Below are positions 18,563-27,800 of a stretch of DNA of 64,000 nt, in pieces. The position numbers and the translations under genes are program-made. Source of the DNA: Acidobacterium sp. S8 (GTDB lineage Bacteria; Acidobacteriota; Terriglobia; Terriglobales; Acidobacteriaceae); assembly GCF_009765985.1 (NCBI RefSeq), contig NZ_LMUM01000018.1:57578-121577 (forward strand). The letters are read 5' to 3'. The notes below the pieces were generated by a model. The model searched no databases. It was given only the letters and a program-made list of their open reading frames with translations, and was not told the DNA's origin. How positions within the stretch are numbered: the first letter of the stretch is position 1; each line of letters opens with the position of its first letter.

Positions 18563-18916
18563 CTAAGCATCTCTCGTGGACGCAGGGCGAAAGTAGGCCC
18601 TCGCTTCGGGACGGAACAGCGCATAGGCAATCAGCAGGAAAATCACGCTATGCACCAGCGCTTCCTGCAAGGAGTGAAAGAAGCTCAGAGCAACGTGAAA
18701 TGCCATCCACGCCAGCGCGAGCCAACGAGCCCAGTTTCGTCCCATAAACATGAACGCTCCACAGACAATTGCCAGGAGCCGGACTGAGAGAAGAGCATTC
18801 TCTCCCAGAAATGCCTGATGGAGATGAAACGTCATGAAGTGGTAAACAACGCTGATCGCGCCTGTAACGAGGAAGATCCAGCTGACGATCGTAACTATGA
18901 GTGGACGTTTATTCAT
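18563..18916 (-). CDS. Small four-helix membrane protein, unknown function
   Basis: 117 residues with four hydrophobic segments (8-28, 42-60, 62-82, 85-103) and a short polar tail. It resembles generic small DUF membrane proteins, with the recurring GRNWARWLALAWMAFH motif seen in many small bacterial membrane proteins. No function can be given. It lies alone between the ThuA-like gene and the divergent sigma factor. Confidence 0.6.
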   Translation of the reverse strand: MNKRPLIVTIVSWIFLVTGAISVVYHFMTFHLHQAFLGENALLSVRLLAIVCGAFMFMGRNWARWLALAWMAFHVALSFFHSLQEALVHSVIFLLIAYALFRPEARAYFRPASTRDA

Positions 18917-19047
18917 AAGGTGATTCGATCGCGGCTGAACTTCACATCACTCGTTCATCGCTGATGCCCAACTAAATCCATGAATCATTCATCTTAGCCC
19001 TTGTGCTTGCGCGGCCCGGTCGGTAAATTACGGGCTGGCCTTGATCG

Positions 19048-19656
19048 ATGACCGAAAATCCCTCCAATCCGATAAGGCCGCCGCATCGTTCTCCCAACGA
19101 AGACCCAATTTCCTCCGGCACCTCAGCGGCCCCCGCCAGCGATGAGCTGTTACTGAATCGCGTACAGGGCGGTGACCAGAAGGCCATGGCGGAAATCTTC
19201 GGTCGTTACGGGAGCACGGTATACTCCGTCGCTCTGCGCGTTCTCAAGGATTCGGGCCAGGCGGAAGACGTAATGCAGGAAATATTCTTCCAGCTCTGGA
19301 AATCACCCTATGCCTTCGCGCGAGAGCGCGGATCGCTGGGTGCATGGCTGGCCGTCATCACCAGACACCGTGCGATCGATTCGCTCCGGCGCAGAAAGCC
19401 GACCTCTTCAACTGATGATGTTGTATTGTTTTCGAGCACAAATCTAGCCTCCGAGGTGGAACGGAACACGATGATGGAAAAGGTCCGGGGAGTGATGAAT
19501 GACCTGCCATCGGAACAACGGAAGTCGGTAGAACTGGCATTTTTTGAAGGTTTGAGTCATTCAGAGATCGCGGCTCAAACAGGCGACCCCTTAGGGACCG
19601 TGAAAACCAGGATCAGGTTGGCGTTGATCAGCTTACGAAAGGCCATTCGGGCATGA
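19048..19656 (+). CDS. ECF RNA polymerase sigma factor
   Basis: 202 residues. Region 2 (EIFGRYGSTVYSVALRVLKDSGQAEDVMQEIFFQLWKSP) and region 4 (LPSEQRKSVELAFFEGLSHSEIAAQTGDPLGTVKTRIRLALISLRKAI) are clear, in the SigK/RskA-like group of ECF factors. It overlaps the anti-sigma gene by four bases (ATGA at 19653), so the pair is translationally coupled. The promoter set is unknown. Confidence 0.92.
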   Translation: MTENPSNPIRPPHRSPNEDPISSGTSAAPASDELLLNRVQGGDQKAMAEIFGRYGSTVYSVALRVLKDSGQAEDVMQEIFFQLWKSPYAFARERGSLGAWLAVITRHRAIDSLRRRKPTSSTDDVVLFSSTNLASEVERNTMMEKVRGVMNDLPSEQRKSVELAFFEGLSHSEIAAQTGDPLGTVKTRIRLALISLRKAIRA

Positions 19657-20480
19657 CAGACCGCATCCACATTTCGCCGGAAGACTTGGCCCTGTATGCG
19701 ATGCGGGACCTCTCCGCCGAGGAGTCTGCCACGGTACGCCAGCACCTGGAAGAGTGTGCCATCTGCCGCGCTGAAGTCGCCGAACTTTCCGGCGATATGG
19801 CGCTCCTGGCCCTCAGTGTCGAGCAACATCCCCTGCCGGAAGGCGCCAGGAAGCGCTTCATCGACAGGATTGCAGCGGATGCGGTGTCCACACTGCCATC
19901 GACGGCCGCAAAGCCGCCCCTGCCGCTGACCGCAGTTCCTCCGTCCACGGCTCGTCGCTCTGCTGCGTGGCTTCCCTGGGCCGCGGTCGCCGCGCTGATC
20001 ATTGTGTCCGCATGGCTTGGCGCAAAGATCAATGTGCTCAATGAAAAGCTGCAGGATGAATCCAATCGGGCCGCGGAATTGACGATGGCCAACGCACACG
20101 CGCAGGAAGTGCTCGATGTGCTCACGGCGCCGGCCGCACAACGAGTAGTGCTGACACCCGCGAAGACTCCGCCTGTGCCCACTGGACGCGCAGTGTATCT
20201 GGCTGAGCGTGGCGCCCTCATCTTCCAGGCGAACGACCTTGCCCGCCTTGATCCGGACAAGACCTATGAGCTTTGGATCATCCCCGCCAACGGCACGAGC
20301 CCCGTTCCGGCAGGACTCTTCCGTCCTGATGCGAGCGGCAGCGCAAGCGTAGTGTTACCGCCGCTTCCTAAAGGCATTCCCGCAAAGGCCTTTGGCGTCA
20401 CGGTCGAAAAGGCCGAAGGCGCTACCGCGCCTACCTTGCCGATCATTCTTTCCGGAGCCGCAGCTCCGTCCGGCGAGTAA
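19653..20480 (+). CDS. Membrane-bound anti-sigma factor (RskA type)
   Basis: 275 residues. The N-terminal zinc anti-sigma motif is H-x3-C-x2-C (HLEECAIC, about residues 31-38). One membrane helix (about 106-125, WLPWAAVAALIIVSAWLGA) is followed by a periplasmic RskA-type C-terminal domain with ANDLARLDPDKTYELWIIP. It holds the preceding sigma factor inactive at the inner membrane, and regulated cleavage or zinc-thiol change would release it. Confidence 0.88.
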   Translation: MTDRIHISPEDLALYAMRDLSAEESATVRQHLEECAICRAEVAELSGDMALLALSVEQHPLPEGARKRFIDRIAADAVSTLPSTAAKPPLPLTAVPPSTARRSAAWLPWAAVAALIIVSAWLGAKINVLNEKLQDESNRAAELTMANAHAQEVLDVLTAPAAQRVVLTPAKTPPVPTGRAVYLAERGALIFQANDLARLDPDKTYELWIIPANGTSPVPAGLFRPDASGSASVVLPPLPKGIPAKAFGVTVEKAEGATAPTLPIILSGAAAPSGE

Positions 20481-20530
20481 CGTTCAGTCACTGCGTCTTG
20501 ATATCCTTCAAGAGAACGGAAACATAAATA

Positions 20531-20589
20531 TTTACTGAAGAAACCGCGTGTCCACGCATCGAAGATGCGTCGCCGGTCGTCTCAGTAAA
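20531..20589 (+). ncRNA. Candidate structured 5' leader (nested stem) before the ATP-grasp/monooxygenase pair
   Basis: Three nested helices: outer TTTACTGA (20531-20538) with TCAGTAAA (20582-20589), 8 perfect pairs; middle ACCG (20543-20546) with CGGT (20574-20577); inner ACGCATC (20554-20560) with GATGCGT (20564-20570) closing a GAA loop. A symmetric 4/4 internal loop separates outer and middle stems and a 7/3 loop separates middle and inner. It ends about 8 bases before the AGGGGA ribosome binding site. No T-run follows, so it is not a normal terminator. I do not recognise a known riboswitch class. Confidence 0.45.
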
Positions 20590-20608
20590 GTTGCAGGGGA
20601 AAATCGGT

Positions 20609-21595
20609 ATGCCCAAGCCCATCGCGATTTATTACGAACAGCAGCACTGGTTCAAGCCGCTCTTCGCCGAGCTCGACCGCCGCGGCGTCGATTACGTCAA
20701 ACTGGACGCGATAGGCCACGCCTACGCCATCGAAGAGCATCCTGAGCCCCACTGGGCGCTCGTCATCAACCGCATGAGTCCATCGGCATGGAATCGCGAG
20801 CACGGCGACGCTATCTTCTACACCCTCGGCTTCCTCGATCATCTTGAACGCCGCGGCGTCCGCGTCATTAACGGTCTCAAAGCCTTCCGTACCGAGCTGT
20901 CGAAAGCAGCGCAGCTCTCGCTTCTCGACGAGCTCGGCCTGCCCTATCCCAAGGCCCGCGTCATCCACCGCGCATCGCAGGCCGTGCCCGCTACCGAAGG
21001 ACTGCGTTGGCCCATCGTTGTCAAGCCCAACATCGGCGGTTCCGGCGCAGGCGTCAAACGCTTCGACACGCAGGAAGCATTGCAGACCGCGGCCGACGCA
21101 GGCGAGTTGGCCTTCGGTCTCGACTCCACAGCTTTAGTGCAGGAATTCATCCCCGCGCGCGACTCCCACATCGTCCGCTGCGAAGTGTTGAACGGCAAAT
21201 TCCTCTACGCCATCAAGGTTCACATCACCGGCGAAACCTTCGACCTCTGCCCCGCAGATATCTGCCGCACTCCGACAGGTGTCGAGCTCAACCGCGCAGC
21301 CTGTCCCGTCGACGCGCCGAAATCCGGCATCAGCGTCGAAGCATTCGAGCCCCCGCAGGAAGTCGTCGCCGACGTCGAACGCATCATGCGCGAATCCGGC
21401 ATCGAGCTCGGCGGCATCGAGTACATCACCGACGACCGCGACGGTCAGCGCCTCTACTACGACATCAACGCCCTCTCCAATTTCGTCGCCGATGGCCCGC
21501 GCGTCATCGGTTTCGATCCCTTCGCCAAGCTGGTGGACTGGCTCGAAGCAGAAGCAGCAAAGGTAAACGAAACCGAAGCGGTAGGTGTCCGCTGA
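20609..21595 (+). CDS. RimK-like ATP-grasp ligase
   Basis: 328 residues. The ATP-grasp core shows WPIVVKPNIGGSGAGVKRF (ATP-binding strand and Gly-rich loop), ALVQEFIPA, and the metal-binding end EYITDDRDGQRLYYDINALSNF. Such enzymes ligate a carboxylate to an amine or thiol with ATP. The substrate is unknown. The ATG at 20609 follows AGGGGA, and a TTG six codons upstream is less likely. Its stop overlaps the start of the flavin monooxygenase (TGATG), so the two proteins are probably made together and may act on one substrate. Confidence 0.85.
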   Translation: MPKPIAIYYEQQHWFKPLFAELDRRGVDYVKLDAIGHAYAIEEHPEPHWALVINRMSPSAWNREHGDAIFYTLGFLDHLERRGVRVINGLKAFRTELSKAAQLSLLDELGLPYPKARVIHRASQAVPATEGLRWPIVVKPNIGGSGAGVKRFDTQEALQTAADAGELAFGLDSTALVQEFIPARDSHIVRCEVLNGKFLYAIKVHITGETFDLCPADICRTPTGVELNRAACPVDAPKSGISVEAFEPPQEVVADVERIMRESGIELGGIEYITDDRDGQRLYYDINALSNFVADGPRVIGFDPFAKLVDWLEAEAAKVNETEAVGVR

Positions 21596-22617
21596 TGCGC
21601 TACGGTTTCTGGCTGCCCGTTTTCGGCGGATGGCTGCGCAATGTCGAAGATGAGCAGATGGCCCCAAGCTGGGAATATGTGAGCAAGCTGGCCCAGCGTG
21701 CAGAAGAGATCGGCTACGACCTCACTTTGATCGCTGAGCTGAATCTCAACGACATCAAGGGCGTCGATGCGCCGTCGCTCGATGCCTGGTCGACCACCGC
21801 AGCACTCGCCGCCGTCACGAAGAAGCTGGAGTTGATGGTCGCCGTCCGGCCTACCTTTCACAACCCGGCGCTCCTCGCTAAGCAGGCCGCAAACATCGAC
21901 CACATCTCGAATGGCCGCCTCACACTGAACGTCGTCTCCAGCTGGTGGGCCGACGAGGCGACAAAATACGGCATCCAGTTCGACCAGCACGACGACCGCT
22001 ATGCCCGCACCTCCGAGTGGCTCGACGTCGTCAACGGCTGCTGGAACCAGCAGGGCTTCTCCTACGAAGGCAAATATTATCGCGTAGCTGACAACGTCCT
22101 TTCGCCCAAGCCGGTAAGCAAGCCGCGCCCAACCCTCTACGCAGGTGGCGAATCCGAGACGGCAAAAAATCTCATCGCAACAAAATGCGATTCCTACCTC
22201 ATGCACGGTGACCCACCGGAGATCGTAGGCAAAAAGATCGCCGACATGCGCCAGCGCCGCGAGGCCGCCGGACTGCCGCCCATGACCTTCGGGGTCGCCG
22301 GATACGCCATCGTGCGCGACTCTAAAGCTGAAGCAAAAAAAGAAGTGGCCCGCATTACAGACGTACAGCAATCCGCGCGCGGTTACGCCAACTACCAGCA
22401 ATGGATCACCGGCTCAAATCTCGAGCAAAAAATTTCTCTTGAAGACTACTCCGTATCCAACCGGGGTCTGAGAAGCGGATTCGTCGGCACGCCGGAACAA
22501 GTCGCGGAACGTATGGAAGAGTTCACAGCAGTCGGCGTAGATCTGGTCTTATTGCAAAGCAGCCCGCAACTAGAAGAGATGGAGCGCTTCGCCGCACAGG
22601 TGATGAAGGCTGTTTAG
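21595..22617 (+). CDS. LLM-class flavin-dependent monooxygenase (SsuD-like)
   Basis: 340 residues. The N-terminus MRYGFWLPVFGGWLRNVEDE and the segment AKQAANIDHISNGRLTLNVVSSWWADEATKYG match the alkanesulfonate-monooxygenase-like branch of luciferase-type enzymes, which use FMNH2 and O2. The C-terminal FVGTPEQVAERMEEF is the usual closing motif. The start codon overlaps the upstream ATP-grasp stop by one base. No flavin reductase or sulfonate transporter is adjacent, so the substrate is probably not a simple sulfonate. Confidence 0.88.
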   Translation: MRYGFWLPVFGGWLRNVEDEQMAPSWEYVSKLAQRAEEIGYDLTLIAELNLNDIKGVDAPSLDAWSTTAALAAVTKKLELMVAVRPTFHNPALLAKQAANIDHISNGRLTLNVVSSWWADEATKYGIQFDQHDDRYARTSEWLDVVNGCWNQQGFSYEGKYYRVADNVLSPKPVSKPRPTLYAGGESETAKNLIATKCDSYLMHGDPPEIVGKKIADMRQRREAAGLPPMTFGVAGYAIVRDSKAEAKKEVARITDVQQSARGYANYQQWITGSNLEQKISLEDYSVSNRGLRSGFVGTPEQVAERMEEFTAVGVDLVLLQSSPQLEEMERFAAQVMKAV

Positions 22618-22628
22618 TTTTTAAGGAT

Positions 22629-22772
22629 GTCATCCTGAGCAAAGCAAAGGATCCAGATAGAGCTTCAATAGCTAATGAACTTTTCAGGTTTTCCGCAAAG
22701 ACTCTCGGAAAAGAGTTGAGCTACGATTGTGGCGGAAGCTCCCCGTGGATTCTTCGCTGCGCTCAGAATGAC
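22629..22772. repeat. REP-like inverted repeat pair
   Basis: GTCATCCTGAGCAAAGC begins at 22629, and the inverted copy GCTGCGCTCAGAATGAC ends at 22772, each followed inward by a GGATTC/GGATCC-like extension. About 95 bases lie between the copies. The core GTCATTCTGAGC..GCGAAG recurs at 29.9, 39.2 and 40.8 kb in this window. Confidence 0.7.
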
Positions 22773-22776
22773 AAAC

Positions 22777-23529
22777 TCAGCGCCCATCCCTCAACCGCGT
22801 AGCCAGACGATCCGGTAACCCGGCGCGAATGATGCGCATCTGCGCCAGCCGCACATCGTAAGGCACGCGGTAAAACGTAACCAGCCGCTTCACGTCGTCA
22901 TAAATCGCAAACGCCGAGCGCCAGTCGCCATCCCGCGGCTGACCGACCGATCCCGGATTAAGCAAATAGCGCACGCCCTCGCACAGCACGACTTCATACT
23001 CCTCCGGCTCGTTGTGCGTTGCATAATCGGGAACGATCTTGAACGACTCATCGCCGTTCGTGGCGAATCCACCCTGCAGATGCGTATGGCCGAAAAAATT
23101 AATAGCCGTCGCGACCCGCTGCAGAGGCTGCCACGCGTCTCGCATCGAGAGAATGTATTCATCCTCATCGAGCGGCGAGCCATGCGTGCAACTCACCTGC
23201 GGACCATCCGGCATGATCGGCCCAACCGCCATGTGCCGAAGCCAGGAGATATGCTCGGCCGAAAGCACACACTGCGTCCAGCGCGCCGCCCTGCTGGCAA
23301 TGGGATTGAAATCCTCCATACTGCCCAGCCCGCTGCACACGCGGTCATGGTTGCCGCGAACGAAGATGCTTCCCAACGAGCGCGCCCGGTCAATGACTTC
23401 GTTCGGATTCGCGCCGTAGCCTACAACGTCCCCAAGATTCCACACCACGTCGTACTCAGGCGCCGCAGCCAGCACCGCGTCCAGTGCGTCCAGATTGGCA
23501 TGGATATCAGAAAGTACGAGCGCCCGCAT
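22777..23529 (-). CDS. Calcineurin-like metallophosphoesterase
   Basis: 250 residues. Metal-site motifs are in order: LSDIHANLDAL (residues 6-16), NLGDVVGYG, VRGNHDRV, and FGHTHLQGG with a C-terminal LLNPGSVGQPRDGD. This is the YfcE/MJ0936-like two-metal phosphodiesterase fold. The substrate is unknown. It is cytosolic, with no signal peptide. Confidence 0.88.
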   Translation of the reverse strand: MRALVLSDIHANLDALDAVLAAAPEYDVVWNLGDVVGYGANPNEVIDRARSLGSIFVRGNHDRVCSGLGSMEDFNPIASRAARWTQCVLSAEHISWLRHMAVGPIMPDGPQVSCTHGSPLDEDEYILSMRDAWQPLQRVATAINFFGHTHLQGGFATNGDESFKIVPDYATHNEPEEYEVVLCEGVRYLLNPGSVGQPRDGDWRSAFAIYDDVKRLVTFYRVPYDVRLAQMRIIRAGLPDRLATRLRDGR

Positions 23530-23583
23530 AAAAAGCCAATTCTCAATCTAGTCTTATAAGACGCAGATTCCAAGTGTCGCGAT

Positions 23584-24456
23584 TCAACCGCGCACCCAGT
23601 GGCCGTCGGCATATTGCCGCCACTCGCCGCCATCGGTCTGAGCAGCGCCGGCAAGCGTAGCCAGCGGACGATCTTTGTCCGTCCGCAGCGTCGGAATCGC
23701 GCCCAGCAAACTGCGCGTATACGCATGCTGCGGCGACTGAAAAATAGCAGTCTTCGGCCCTTCTTCGAGCAGCAGGCCATGCCGCATTACAGCAACACGA
23801 TCCGCAACCTGTGACACCACAGCCAGATCATGTGAGATGAATAGCATCGCCAGCGAATAGCGCTCGCGCAAATCAGCCAGCAGGTCCAGAATCTGCGCCT
23901 GCACCGTTACATCGAGTGCCGTGGTTGGCTCATCGGCGATCAGCAGTCGCGGACGATTGACGATCGCCATGGCAATAAGAATGCGCTGACGCTGGCCGCC
24001 GGAAAACTGGTGCGGATAATCCCCCAACCGTCTTTCCGGTTCGGGCAGCGCAACCGCCGTCATCGCTTCAATCACCGCATCCCGCACCTCGCGCCTCGAT
24101 CGCTCAGGCTGATGCGTCCGGATCGCTTCCGCAATCTGCTCCCCAATCGGCATCACTGGATTCAGCGCCGTCATCGGTTCCTGAAAAATCATCGAGATTT
24201 CGCGCCCGCGAATCTTTCGCATCTCGTCGCTCGATAGCGAGAGCAGATCGCGGCCGGCAAATCGTATCGAGCCATGCATGCGCGCCGCCGGATCAAGCAA
24301 GCGAAGTATTGCCAGCGCTGTGACTGATTTTCCCGATCCCGATTCGCCGACCAGTCCGAGAGATTCGCCTGGCTCAATGCGCAGCGTAAGCTCGTTCACT
24401 GCGTTGCGGTTCTGAAAGGCAATCGAAAGCTGGTCGAGCTCAAGCAGGGCACTCAT
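23584..24456 (-). CDS. Oligopeptide/dipeptide-type ABC transporter ATP-binding protein (orphan)
   Basis: 290 residues of OppD/DppD type. Walker A is GESGSGKS, signature FSGGQRQRI, Walker B LLIADEPTTALDV and H loop FISHD. The C-terminal segment around AYTRSLLGAIPTL is the oligopeptide-transporter C-terminal domain. The start at MSALLELDQLSIAFQ was chosen over an unrelated 39-residue extension. No permease or binding protein lies in the window, so it must work with subunits encoded elsewhere. It lies 19 bases downstream of the membrane-protein fragment. Confidence 0.85.
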   Translation of the reverse strand: MSALLELDQLSIAFQNRNAVNELTLRIEPGESLGLVGESGSGKSVTALAILRLLDPAARMHGSIRFAGRDLLSLSSDEMRKIRGREISMIFQEPMTALNPVMPIGEQIAEAIRTHQPERSRREVRDAVIEAMTAVALPEPERRLGDYPHQFSGGQRQRILIAMAIVNRPRLLIADEPTTALDVTVQAQILDLLADLRERYSLAMLFISHDLAVVSQVADRVAVMRHGLLLEEGPKTAIFQSPQHAYTRSLLGAIPTLRTDKDRPLATLAGAAQTDGGEWRQYADGHWVRG

Positions 24457-24475
24457 GTGAGCATCATAGCGATTC

Positions 24476-24886
24476 TCAGTGCAGGCTCTCCAGAATCGGC
24501 GTCGCCCACGAGAAAAGAAAGCTGCCGATCGAAGGAAAAAGCGTCGCCAGTATCGTAACCAGCGGCAATCCACCCACAGCGGCCATGTGCTTCAAAAACG
24601 CGGTATAGCGCACTTGGCCAGGAGTCGTGTTGCTCATCCTGCTCAGGATGGCATCACGATCCATTTGCGCCAGCACAGTACCTACAGAAAAGAGCAGCGC
24701 CGCCAGAAGAAGCGTAGCCGACCAAGCAATGATCTGCGGCTCGTCAAAGGGATAGCTGATCGCTGCCAGCAGCATAAAAAGAAAGCCCAATGACATGAAA
24801 GTCATCAGATTTTTCATCTGCAATGTGATGTAGCGGATGTAGGCAGCTATCCGCATCGCTATAAATTCGTCGCCCAGTTCCACCAT
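24476..24886 (-). pseudogene. C-terminal membrane part, probably the frameshifted end of the large membrane protein
   Basis: 136 residues from ATG 24886, beginning with an amphipathic segment GDEFIAMRIAAYIRYITLQ and then three membrane helices (about 23-45, 52-72, 105-130). It lies in another frame than the 1083-residue protein whose stop (24859) it overlaps. I recall large acidobacterial membrane proteins with a similar 'EEFIA..YI.' segment followed by membrane helices as their own C-terminus. The two frames therefore probably made one protein originally. Alternatively it is a separate, overlapping, coupled gene. The reading frame itself is intact. Confidence 0.5.
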
Positions 24887-27800
24887 GCAATTATCTTTTC
24901 CAAATACCGTCCCGCATGGGGAAGGCACGTCCCCACGAGATTGAGAGCATGCAGCCTTCCCTTTGCCGCCATCCTTCTCTTCTGCTGAAGCAGACTCATC
25001 CGAAGAAGAAGCGCAGGATGGATTGCAGTCCGGCCCGCCTCGCATCCATGCGGCTGAATCTCTGTCGTCTCCGATAGCTTGACCGCCGCATCGTTCTGTA
25101 TCTTGCTAAATCTTATATAGGTCTCATTATCGAGCCACTTCGCATCGCGCGTCTCCTGCAGGATGATGCGCAAAGCCTGCATCGCATCGCCTACCGCACT
25201 GGGTTCCACCGATAACGCCTTGGGAGAAATCTTGAAATATTCAAACCACCGCATCGGCAACACAACCACGCGGCGCAGCCCTGCGTACGACCATATTGGA
25301 TCGATCGAGAAAACAGCAGGAAGACGGGAGAATGCAAAGCGCAGCGGCGATCCTTCCAGGCTATCAAGCCCACTGCGCAATGCTCCCCAGATACGAATAA
25401 ATCGAACCCAAAGCCAGAGCACCGTCCAGAGAGCGAATACAAAATTCAACGTGTAGAGCCAGCTCATGATCGACATGTCGAATGTCGCAAAGAGCCGCCG
25501 TGGATGCAGCAGGAAACAGCCTAGAAAGATTGCGATCGCAAGCAGCTTCCCGTCCGCGCCGGGCAGTCCATACCAGAGTTCGGTGTAGCCCCCGAGCTTT
25601 TCCTCCCAGGAGGCCAGATCGAGATAGGGCCAGCGAAGCATCGGCAGGCCGGGATTGCGCGTGATAGCCATGCTCAGGGCGTTCAGGTTCACCGCCGCGG
25701 CAATCAGGAAGCTGAGCGATCCCAGCATCAGGGGCAAAACAGGACAGACCCCGGAAGAAATCCGCAGGCAGCGTGACGCAAAAGCAAATCCCGTCTGCGC
25801 ATCAGTAAGCTGGCGCAATAAAAGTCCGAGCGAGAGGAAGACCCACGACAGCGAGAGGATGGGTAACAATCCATTCTCGAATCGCCCGAAAAAACCCTGC
25901 CTCAGTCGCACACAATGTCTGATGAGCCGGAGAAAAAGAATCCCTGCCATGCAGCACTGCAGCATGAGTACCACGAAGGTCGATCCGGCGAAGATGGCTG
26001 TTCGCGTGGGCACTTGCTGCACCTTGATTTGATACGCGATAACAGGAAAGAGCAGATAGGAGAGCAGCAAAACCAGTTGCGTGCTCGCATTTAACAGCCA
26101 CCAGCATTGCCCCGTGTACAAGCGCAACTGCTCCGATGTCGGAGATATCGGCATGATGTAGAAACTGAGCATGCGATGACGCGCAATCCTGCGAGCCCAC
26201 TCCCTTCGGTTATCGCGCAGCCAGGCGTCTCCGGTCGGCGTGCCTGCCAGAAAGAAAAGAAAGTGAAGCACGGAAATCACAAGCACTGCGAGTGCAATCA
26301 GCGTCCATAGCTCCGACAATGGCTGCGGCGGCAGATCCGTCAAAAGCAGCACGTTATTCTGCTTCGCCGCACCGGCGCCAATCTGATTTTTTCCTAAATA
26401 TGCAACCGGCCAGAACGCTCCTCCTGCTGTCACTCCAATCCACGGAGCCATCTCGAATCGCTCTTCTCCAAAAGGAGATTGCAGTATCGACAGGTGCCCG
26501 GGCTTGATCTGGAGGAGTGCCGCGAGAAAAATCGCTTCTTCGCGACTGTTCGTGAACGTGAGTTGATGGCGCGATTCACGACGGAACGGTGTCTGCAGGT
26601 ACGCGGCCTGAAAAAGAGGAAAGCGCGTAACAACCAGCACGCCATCCAGATTGAAATCACCCCGCAGACGCGTGAGCAATCGTTCAGCATGGAAGAGGAC
26701 GAGTCGGCTATCCGGACACTCCTTGCGGAAATAGCGGGCGAGAAAAAGTTCATCCAGCGGGTCGCTGGCGCGGATGATAATCGACCGCGCAAGAATTCCT
26801 TTGATATCGGAAGCAATGGCGGCAAGAACGCTCTCATTTGAGACTGGAGATTGTGGTGCAAACTCCGGCGCCCTGTCCTCCGGGTCGTCCAGCTCATCTT
26901 GGAAGCTGAACGGAATATTCGTACTGTCGCCGGTGTGCGCCTGCGGTTGCTGCTGGCCCGACGTCGCGTTCTTAAGCGTCTCGCCATACATCCGGCGTAC
27001 ATGCGAGATGCCGCGCGGAAAGCTGAAGCGCCTCACTGACGCTCCCAGAGAGCTGCACGGACTGGTGAAACCTGACGGATCCCCGATATTCCCGCCGTAT
27101 GCAGTTTCATCTTCCTGCACCACGGCGACTGGCACGTCAGATCGAACGCTCGACCGCGTTTCCTGCCCTAGAAACGAGCACAAAGCATCTGTATCCATTT
27201 CGTTAAGCGTGGCTTTGGCGTCGTTTTCCTTGTCCAATGGGTGACGTTGTAAAAGAAAATTGTTGGCTGCTGGGGTACTGATGCTTCCGCTGAGAGCGTC
27301 AAAGGCGAGATGCGGCTGGCTCTCGGCCTTAAGCTGTCGCAGCCCGGGAGCAGACGCAGAATAGCTCGGCCCAATCCATCGCACGCGCCCGGCATCGTCC
27401 ACATCGCCTACCGGCGCACTCCGAAAGTGATACTTCAGCAGCGTGCGAACAGCATTCAAACCTTCCCGCGCCGCGGCAAGATTCAAGCCGTACACCGGAG
27501 ACTCCGGCACCAGGACAATCAGCAAGACACTCGGTGAACCTGCCTCCTGTACTTGCGCTGCGGGGGTTCGTTTACGAAAGAGCAGGGCGCCGGGCTTGTC
27601 ACCGAAAATCTCGCGATACTGATCGACCTCGCGCGCATCTTTGAAATCCTTCGCGGCCGCAAGATCGGAAGCGTACCAGGGCGCATTCATCCATTGGAAA
27701 TCGTATCCGGCGGTTGAAGCCGCCTCCTGCAGAGCTGCTATGTCGCGGTCGAATTGGAGAGCCTCGGACGACTGCAGAGGATCCGGCACCGTAGCCATCA

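Noticed and set aside
21007-21594. Arg/His-rich N-terminal extension of the flavin monooxygenase frame
   Set aside because: It overlaps the ATP-grasp gene in another frame and looks like a shadow. The family start is at 21595, where the coding regions overlap by one base.
21457-22401. 314-codon minus-strand open frame
   Set aside because: Antisense to the monooxygenase, Val/Gly-rich translation without recognisable fold; a by-product of GC-rich codon use.
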